The position numbers and the translations under genes were made by a program. The notes under the pieces were generated by a model. It had not been told where the DNA came from. It ran no database searches and was given only the letters and a program-made list of their open reading frames with translations. Positions 33,781 through 38,745 of a stretch of DNA of 38,745 bases are shown one piece after another (position 1 is the stretch's first letter; the number at the start of each line of letters is the position of its first letter). The DNA is from Acetobacter farinalis (GTDB lineage Bacteria > Pseudomonadota > Alphaproteobacteria > Acetobacterales > Acetobacteraceae), in contig NZ_WOTF01000019.1 in assembly GCF_011516935.1 (NCBI RefSeq), forward strand, positions 1 through 38,745, written 5' to 3'.

Positions 33781-33804
33781 CCAACCCCGCACGTGCGGGG
33801 TTGG
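33781..33804. promoter_or_regulatory. Perfect 24-bp palindrome, distal copy; may also end FKBP transcription
   Basis: A perfect 24-bp palindrome has the core CCCCGCACGTGCGGGG at 33785-33800, 61 bases from the proximal copy. It lies 18 bases past the FKBP stop codon, so it could be a terminator hairpin, an operator, or both. No T run follows. Confidence 0.5.
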
Positions 33805-33822
33805 TTCTGGCAGTTCCCGGGC

Positions 33823-34314
33823 CTAGCGCGCGTGCGTTACGCCCAGAAGCTGGATACGGAAGATAAGCGGGCTATTGGAGGGAATAACCCCCATGGCCTT
33901 GTGCCCATATCCGAGTTCAGGCGGCACGTAGAGCATCCACGTATCGCCCACCCGCATCATGGGCAGGGCTTCCATCCAGCCTTTGACAAGCCCTTCCAGC
34001 GGCATTTGCATATAAGCGCCATCGCCATGCTGTTCGGAGCTGTCAAAAATGGATCCATCCGGCAGACGGCCTTCATAGATCAGCATCATGACATCACCCG
34101 GACGGGGCTGTTCGCCATCTTTCGGGCCAGACTGGAGAACCTTGTAGGCCAGCCCGTCCTTCAGCACCGTAACACCGGGCTGGCTGCGCAGCTTGTCCAG
34201 CTGCTGCATGGGTGTCAGCTCGGGTTCTTCCTGCTTGTGTGAACCGCAGGCCGTAAGGGAGACGGCCATGCTGGCCGCAAGCAGAGTGGGGATGAGGGGG
34301 AAACGACGGGTCAT
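33823..34314 (-). CDS. FKBP-type peptidyl-prolyl isomerase lipoprotein
   Basis: A 163-residue exported protein. A signal peptide ends in the lipobox LTAC (C23). A single FKBP domain follows from about residue 70 (GDVMMLIYEGRLPDGSIFDSS, VKGWMEALPMMRVGDTWMLYVPPELGYG, FRIQLLGV). It catalyses cis-trans isomerisation of prolyl bonds and would aid folding of envelope proteins. The active-site aromatic and Asp positions look conserved. GAGAGGA precedes the ATG at 34314. It lies just downstream of argG. Confidence 0.93.
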   Translation of the reverse strand: MTRRFPLIPTLLAASMAVSLTACGSHKQEEPELTPMQQLDKLRSQPGVTVLKDGLAYKVLQSGPKDGEQPRPGDVMMLIYEGRLPDGSIFDSSEQHGDGAYMQMPLEGLVKGWMEALPMMRVGDTWMLYVPPELGYGHKAMGVIPSNSPLIFRIQLLGVTHAR

Positions 34315-34358
34315 GGTCCTCTCGGCAATCTGAAAAAGAATGGCAGGATCCTGAAAAC

Positions 34359-35600
34359 TCAGAGCGTACCGCCGTTGCGGCCAATCTGTGCTCCCAGTCT
34401 CAGTCGCAGCGCATTCAGTTTGATGAAGCCCTGTGCGTCTTCCTGATTATACGCACCTTCATCATCCTCAAACGTCACGACACGGGTATCATACAGACTA
34501 TTGGGGCTTTCGCGACCAACGCAGATGACATTACCCTTATAAAGCTTCAAACGCACGCGGCCTGTCACGGAATGCTGGGAGGCATCAATCAGGGCCTGAA
34601 GCATGCGGCGCTCGGGGGAGAACCACAGGCCATTGTAGATAATGGCCGCATAGCGCGGCATCAGGCTGTCCTTCAGGTGCATGGCTTCACGGTCCAGCGT
34701 GATGGACTCAATGCTGCGGTGCGCCGTCAGCAGGATGGTGCCGCCGGGTGTTTCATAAATGCCGCGGGATTTCATGCCCACAAAGCGGTTTTCCACCAGA
34801 TCCAGGCGGCCGATGCCGTTGGCCTTGCCGAGTTCGTTCAGGCGCGTGAGCAGGGTGGCCGGAGACATGGCAACACCATTGATGGCTACCGGGTCACCAC
34901 TCACGAAATCGATGGTGATTTCTGTTGCCACATCCGGGGCGGCTTCGGGCGAAATGGTGCGCTGGAACACGATTTCATCCGGGCCGATGGCCGGGTCTTC
35001 CAGCAGCTTGCCTTCAGAAGAGGAGTGCAGAAGGTTGGCATCGACCGAGAACGGTGCTTCCCCACGCTTGTCACGGGCGATGGGGATCTGGTTTTCCTCA
35101 GCAAAGGAAAGCAGGCGGGTGCGGGATGTAAGATCCCACTCACGCCACGGTGCGATAATCGTGATGTCAGGCTGAAGGGCGTAATAGGCCAGTTCAAAAC
35201 GAACCTGGTCATTCCCCTTGCCGGTAGCGCCGTGGGCCACGGCATCCGCCCCGACCTGCCGGGCGATTTCAATCTGGCGCTGGGCGATCAGCGGACGGGC
35301 GATGGAGGTGCCCAGCAGATACTGGCCTTCATACAGCGTATTGGCCCGGAACATCGGGAACACGAAATCCTTGACGAAGGTTTCGCGCAGATCTTCAACA
35401 AAGATATCCTTCACGCCAAACATTTCGGCTTTCTTGCGGGCCGGTTCCAGCTCTTCACCCTGGCCAAGGTCCGCCGTGAAGGTAACAACCTCACACCCGT
35501 AAGTCTTCTGCAGCCAGCGCAGGATGACGGAGGTATCCAGGCCGCCGGAATAGGCCAGCACAACCTTTTTGACATCTTTTCTGGCGGCAGTAGCGGCCAT
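34359..35600 (-). CDS. argG: Argininosuccinate synthase
   Basis: A 413-residue cytoplasmic enzyme that joins citrulline and aspartate with ATP to form argininosuccinate, the penultimate step of arginine synthesis. The ATP pyrophosphatase loop is [28 protein letters not shown] and [11 protein letters not shown] are further family motifs. Length is normal. AGGAG lies about 10 bases before the ATG at 35600. It is followed by the FKBP lipoprotein gene after 44 bases. Confidence 0.98.
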   Translation of the reverse strand: MAATAARKDVKKVVLAYSGGLDTSVILRWLQKTYGCEVVTFTADLGQGEELEPARKKAEMFGVKDIFVEDLRETFVKDFVFPMFRANTLYEGQYLLGTSIARPLIAQRQIEIARQVGADAVAHGATGKGNDQVRFELAYYALQPDITIIAPWREWDLTSRTRLLSFAEENQIPIARDKRGEAPFSVDANLLHSSSEGKLLEDPAIGPDEIVFQRTISPEAAPDVATEITIDFVSGDPVAINGVAMSPATLLTRLNELGKANGIGRLDLVENRFVGMKSRGIYETPGGTILLTAHRSIESITLDREAMHLKDSLMPRYAAIIYNGLWFSPERRMLQALIDASQHSVTGRVRLKLYKGNVICVGRESPNSLYDTRVVTFEDDEGAYNQEDAQGFIKLNALRLRLGAQIGRNGGTL

Positions 35601-35718
35601 GAGGCAAGTCTCCTGAAATTTGCAAAAAATAAATTAAAGTCCGATCAGTCTCCTAGCATCAGCCGGGGGCGGGAGCCAGAGGCTCAGCCCCGGAAGAGCC
35701 GGGTCTGATACAGAAAAA

Positions 35719-36945
35719 TCAGCTCTGGGATGCGCGAACGCGTTCACTTTCGGTTTTAAGCTGGCCACAGGCGGCCAGAATATCCCGGCCGCGGGGGGTG
35801 CGGATGGGGGAGGCAAAGCCTGCCGCCATCACGATATCCGCAAACTTGTTCTGCTGTTCCCGCGTGGAGGGGCGATAGGCGCTGCCCGGCCACGGGTTGA
35901 AGGGAATGAGGTTGACCTTGGCAGGAATGCCCGAGATCAGCCGGACGAGTTCCCGTGCATCGGCCTCACTGTCATTCACGCCACGCAGCATGATGTATTC
36001 AAACGTAATGCGGCGGGCATTGCTGGCGGCAGGATACCGGCGGCAGGCGGCCAGAACTTCTTCAATGGGGTATTTGCGGTTGAGCGGCACAATCTCGTCA
36101 CGCAGGTCGTTCCGCACGGCGTGCAGGGAAACCGCGAGGTTGATGCCCAACTCATCCCCGCAGCGATCCATGAGAGGCACGACACCGGAGGTGGAAAGCG
36201 TGATGCGGCGGCGGGAGAGGCCAATGCCTTCACCATCCATGATAATGCGCATCGCCTTGGCAATGTTCTCATAGTTATAGAGCGGCTCGCCCATGCCCAT
36301 CAGCACGATGGTGGAGAGCAGGCGGGGTGTATCACCCTTGGGGCTGGGCCACTCATTGTAGGAATCCCGCGCGGCCATGAACTGGCCGACAATTTCCGCA
36401 GCCCCGAGGTTACGCACCAGCTTCTGGGTGCCGGTGTGGCAGAACGTGCAGGAGAGCGTGCAGCCCACCTGTGAGGAGATGCACACAGCCCCACGGTCTT
36501 CCCTGCGGTCCGGGATATAGACGGTTTCAGCCTCCTGTCCGTCGCGGAAGCGGAAGAGAAACTTGCGTGTCTCGTCCGAGGACGTCTGCACCATGGCTGC
36601 ATCCGGCCGACCGACAACAAACCGTTCCGCCAGCTTCTGCTGAAGCGGTTTGGCGATGCTGCTCATCTGCATGAAGTCGGTCACGCCCTGATGATAGATC
36701 CAGTGCCAGAGCTGCTTGGTGCGGAAAGGCTTCTCACCAATTTCGAGCAGGATTTCGGTAATTTCTTCCCGCGTCAGCCCTACCAGATCGCGCCGACCAT
36801 CCGGCAGGGTGGCCGGGGGCGGGCTGAACAGGGCGGATTTTGCCAGAATGCGGGCCCGTTCATCAGCATTGAGAGAGGCCGAAGCCTCTGCATCGTGTGA
36901 TGATGTGGGAAGAACAGAAGTACCTGAAGACATGAACGGAGCCAT
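35719..36945 (-). CDS. rlmN: Dual-specificity 23S rRNA/tRNA adenine-C2 methyltransferase RlmN
   Basis: A radical SAM enzyme of about 408 residues that methylates A2503 of 23S rRNA and A37 of some tRNAs. The cluster motif is CTLSCTFC; one catalytic Cys lies just before it ([11 protein letters not shown]) and the other near the C-terminus (AACGQLK). [10 protein letters not shown] binds SAM. The start is uncertain: ATG 36945, ATG 36933 and GTG 36996 are in frame, none with a good ribosome site, and the GTG would overlap a terminator-like hairpin. The first 40-50 residues are not conserved in the family. Confidence 0.95.
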   Translation of the reverse strand: MAPFMSSGTSVLPTSSHDAEASASLNADERARILAKSALFSPPPATLPDGRRDLVGLTREEITEILLEIGEKPFRTKQLWHWIYHQGVTDFMQMSSIAKPLQQKLAERFVVGRPDAAMVQTSSDETRKFLFRFRDGQEAETVYIPDRREDRGAVCISSQVGCTLSCTFCHTGTQKLVRNLGAAEIVGQFMAARDSYNEWPSPKGDTPRLLSTIVLMGMGEPLYNYENIAKAMRIIMDGEGIGLSRRRITLSTSGVVPLMDRCGDELGINLAVSLHAVRNDLRDEIVPLNRKYPIEEVLAACRRYPAASNARRITFEYIMLRGVNDSEADARELVRLISGIPAKVNLIPFNPWPGSAYRPSTREQQNKFADIVMAAGFASPIRTPRGRDILAACGQLKTESERVRASQS

Positions 36946-36979
36946 TACCGGGAGAGGGAAAGAGGCCCTTATAACAGAG

Positions 36980-37005
36980 AAGGGCCCGGCAGGCACCGGA
37001 CCCTT
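36980..37005 (-). terminator. Terminator-like hairpin between the unknown secreted gene and rlmN
   Basis: AAGGGCCCGG (36980-36989) and CCGGACCCTT (36996-37005) pair with one mismatch around a 6-base loop, about 100 bases past the stop codon at 37107. Confidence 0.5.
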
Positions 37006-37106
37006 TCAAATTATCCTGTCTTTCTGCTGAAACCGCCCATACCCGTCCAGAAGATCTGGCGCGGCCAGCCTGAGGAAAGGCCGTTGCACAGACCCGCAGG
37101 GGTGTT

Positions 37107-37724
37107 TCAGGGGGCGTGAACGGTGCTGGATGCAGCCGGGGTGTTGTGCAGGCTTGTGCGCAGCCAGGGGGCGATACGGGTTTGAGAGGGGTCAATCCCG
37201 CCCAGAATCGTGCTGATGGTTTGCGCGGAATACGCATCCGGGCGTGTATCCGGTGAAACCGGAAAGGACGGACGCGGGATATCAAACGTCATGGCAGGCT
37301 GTTCCGCTTCCTGCGTGCCGCCCGTCATGCTGGCCTGCTGCAGACCATCGGACTGAATGTTCGCAACCACTGAAAGATGGTCCGCATTCGGGTGCAGGCC
37401 GAAATATAGGTAGGCGTATGAGGCGGCGGCAGAGAGCACATCACGCATGGCAATGCGATAGAGGTTGTTGCCATCGGAGGGGAGCGCGCGGGCGTGGAGT
37501 GTGGCCGGGTCTGCTGAAATCACCAGCGTCTGGTTCTTCGGGTCATCCTGAAGAATAAGGCCATCCTGTTCATAGTCACGCAGCAGCGCATTACCGGCTT
37601 GCGAGATACTGAGCTGCGAGGCAGATGCGCTGGCAGCAGTATAGGGGCGAGGGGCTGCCCATGCACCACCAGTGATGCCGGACAGACTGGTTGCAACACC
37701 AAGCATCATGATGACTTTACGCAT
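37107..37724 (-). CDS. Secreted protein of unknown function
   Basis: A 205-residue protein with a clear signal peptide (MRKVIMMLGVATSLSGITGG, cleaved near AWAA). The rest is polar, with an Ala-rich segment (RDVLSAAASYAYLYFGLHPNADHLSV) and no Cys after the signal. No family was recognised; it is perhaps limited to acetic acid bacteria. The coding pattern, signal peptide and lack of a competing frame support a real gene. It lies between rlmN and tlyA on the same strand, with separate gaps of about 140-160 bases on both sides. Confidence 0.75.
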   Translation of the reverse strand: MRKVIMMLGVATSLSGITGGAWAAPRPYTAASASASQLSISQAGNALLRDYEQDGLILQDDPKNQTLVISADPATLHARALPSDGNNLYRIAMRDVLSAAASYAYLYFGLHPNADHLSVVANIQSDGLQQASMTGGTQEAEQPAMTFDIPRPSFPVSPDTRPDAYSAQTISTILGGIDPSQTRIAPWLRTSLHNTPAASSTVHAP

Positions 37725-37864
37725 AAACGAGCGACTTCCTTATAGTTCTGTGGAAAGACTTGAATTGCAGCCAAATATGGCAGAAATTGCGATGAATTTC
37801 CACGTTTTCACTTGGGAAGTGTCAGTAAAAAATCTTTTAAGGAGCGTCTTTTACAGGGCGTGGC

Positions 37865-38602
37865 TCAGGAGCGTTTTGCGGCAATCAGGAATTCCCGATT
37901 GCCTTCCGGCCCTGTGATGGGGCTGGGTTCAATGCCCAGCATAGACCAGCCGGGCAGGGTGCTCCACCAGTCATGAATCATCTGGCACACGCTTTCATGC
38001 ACCAGAGGGTCGCGCACCACGCCTTTGGCGCCAATCTGGTCCCGTCCGGCTTCAAACTGCGGCTTGATCAGGGCCACGGCCCAGGCATCCTCCGCTGCCA
38101 GAGCGAGGGCGGCCGGCAGGACAGTCCTCAGCCCGATAAAGCTGGCATCACACACAATAACGGAAGGAGGCTGAGGGATGAGCGTGCTGTCCAGATGCCG
38201 GGCATTGCACTTTTCCATCACTGTCACGCGTGAGTCAGAGCGCAGCTTCCATGCCAGTTGCCCATGCCCGACATCCACCGCATAGACGTGCTCTGCACCG
38301 TTTGTCAGCAGAACATCCGTAAAGCCGCCGGTGGAGGCTCCGACGTCCAGACATATCCGGCCCTGCGGGGAGAGGTCAAAATAGGTGAGGGCATGCGCCA
38401 GCTTGCATCCCCCACGGGAAACCCACGGGTGCTCCTGCCCACGCACGTCAAGGGGCGCGTCCTCGGCAAGCTGGTCTCCTGCCTTGGCAACGCGTTTTTC
38501 CCCTGTGAACACAAGCCCCGCCATGATCAGGGCCTGTGCTTTTGTCCTGCTTTCAACCAGCCCCCGGTCAACAAGCATCTGGTCAACACGGCGGCGTGCC
38601 AT
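37865..38602 (-). CDS. tlyA: TlyA family rRNA methyltransferase
   Basis: A 245-residue protein with an N-terminal S4 RNA-binding domain (residues 1-60, RRRVDQMLVDRGLVESRTKA) and an FtsJ-like methyltransferase domain (LDVGASTGGFTDVLL, VYAVDVGHGQLAW). TlyA enzymes add 2'-O-methyl groups to cytidines in 16S and, in some species, 23S rRNA; older annotations call them haemolysins. The start codon lies 4 bases after the dxs stop codon, so the two are co-transcribed, an order common in bacteria. Confidence 0.93.
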   Translation of the reverse strand: MARRRVDQMLVDRGLVESRTKAQALIMAGLVFTGEKRVAKAGDQLAEDAPLDVRGQEHPWVSRGGCKLAHALTYFDLSPQGRICLDVGASTGGFTDVLLTNGAEHVYAVDVGHGQLAWKLRSDSRVTVMEKCNARHLDSTLIPQPPSVIVCDASFIGLRTVLPAALALAAEDAWAVALIKPQFEAGRDQIGAKGVVRDPLVHESVCQMIHDWWSTLPGWSMLGIEPSPITGPEGNREFLIAAKRS

Positions 38603-38606
38603 CAGA

Positions 38607-38745
38607 TCAGGCCGTCTGCTCCGTCAGCGTCACACCCAGCGCGCTGAGAGCGGTTTTGACGATGTGGGGGGCGGTGAGTTCTGCCTGCTCGTACTGGGCT
38701 TCCTGGGTGTTATGATCGATGAAGATATCGGGCAGGGTCATGGGG
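38607..38745 (-). CDS. dxs: 1-deoxy-D-xylulose-5-phosphate synthase, 3' end (partial)
   Basis: The last 45 codons before the stop at 38607-38609 are present; the gene runs off the window. The translation MTLPDIFIDHNTQEAQYE and the following HIVKTALSALG match the C-terminus of DXS, which makes deoxyxylulose phosphate from pyruvate and glyceraldehyde 3-phosphate in the isoprenoid pathway. It is identified from its C-terminus and its place before tlyA. Confidence 0.88.
   Translation of the reverse strand, partial: PMTLPDIFIDHNTQEAQYEQAELTAPHIVKTALSALGVTLTEQTA

Noticed and set aside
34572..35708. A 378-codon open frame on the plus strand
   Set aside because: It is a shadow of argG, which is certain from its motifs; the antisense product matches nothing known to me.
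1..38745. CRISPR arrays, tRNA or rRNA genes, prophage genes
   Set aside because: No regularly spaced repeat arrays were seen, no tRNA cloverleaf or rRNA-like stretch was recognised by eye, and no phage structural or integrase genes occur among the translated frames. A tRNA scan was not possible.

Overview
The window looks like a chromosomal segment of an acetic acid bacterium (Alphaproteobacteria, Acetobacteraceae, most likely Acetobacter or a close relative). This is judged from the protein sequences, the moderately high GC, the acetate-handling genes (SatP-type transporter, pta-ackA), the argG / rlmN and dxs-tlyA core genes, and an IS5-family element of a kind common in these bacteria. No rRNA, tRNA, CRISPR or phage genes were seen.

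Layout. 1-2.7 kb: a LysR regulator divergent from a pirin, then an NAD(P)H:FMN reductase-like flavoprotein. 3.0-7.3 kb: a secreted phosphoesterase, a SatP/YaaH acetate transporter and a succinate-semialdehyde dehydrogenase, all on the minus strand. 7.9-12.9 kb: a probable metal-acquisition cassette. It holds a DUF2946-like membrane protein, a TonB-dependent receptor and a Tat-exported DJ-1/PfpI (isonitrile hydratase-like) protein in one minus-strand operon, a SCO1 copper chaperone divergent from it, and a second, degenerate DUF2946-like protein. 13.0-16.3 kb: a TetR regulator divergent from pta-ackA. 16.3-20.3 kb: a second TonB receptor and an MFS efflux pump. 20.5-24.3 kb: a secreted DUF885 protein, a DnaQ-like exonuclease and a secreted DNA/RNA endonuclease. 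24.4-27.4 kb: a SelW/Rdx protein, an intact 1052-bp IS5-family element with a perfect 9-bp target duplication, aquaporin Z and a YqjI-like PadR regulator. 27.5-32.1 kb: a secreted DUF4232-like protein, a LysR regulator, a FUSC aromatic-acid exporter and an MliC-type lysozyme inhibitor. 32.2-38.7 kb: a minus-strand housekeeping block of trpS, a cytochrome c lipoprotein, an FKBP lipoprotein, argG, rlmN, an unknown secreted protein, tlyA and the 3' end of dxs.

Functional links. SatP with Pta-AckA can import acetate and interconvert it with acetyl-CoA. The cassette at 7.9-12.9 kb is the most unusual part. It combines outer-membrane uptake, a periplasmic DJ-1-fold enzyme, His/Cys-containing DUF2946-type proteins and a SCO1 chaperone, which suggests copper or metallophore handling. 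The start of its DJ-1 gene carries two diverged 78-bp tandem copies whose differences are mostly silent, so the repeated peptide appears to be translated.
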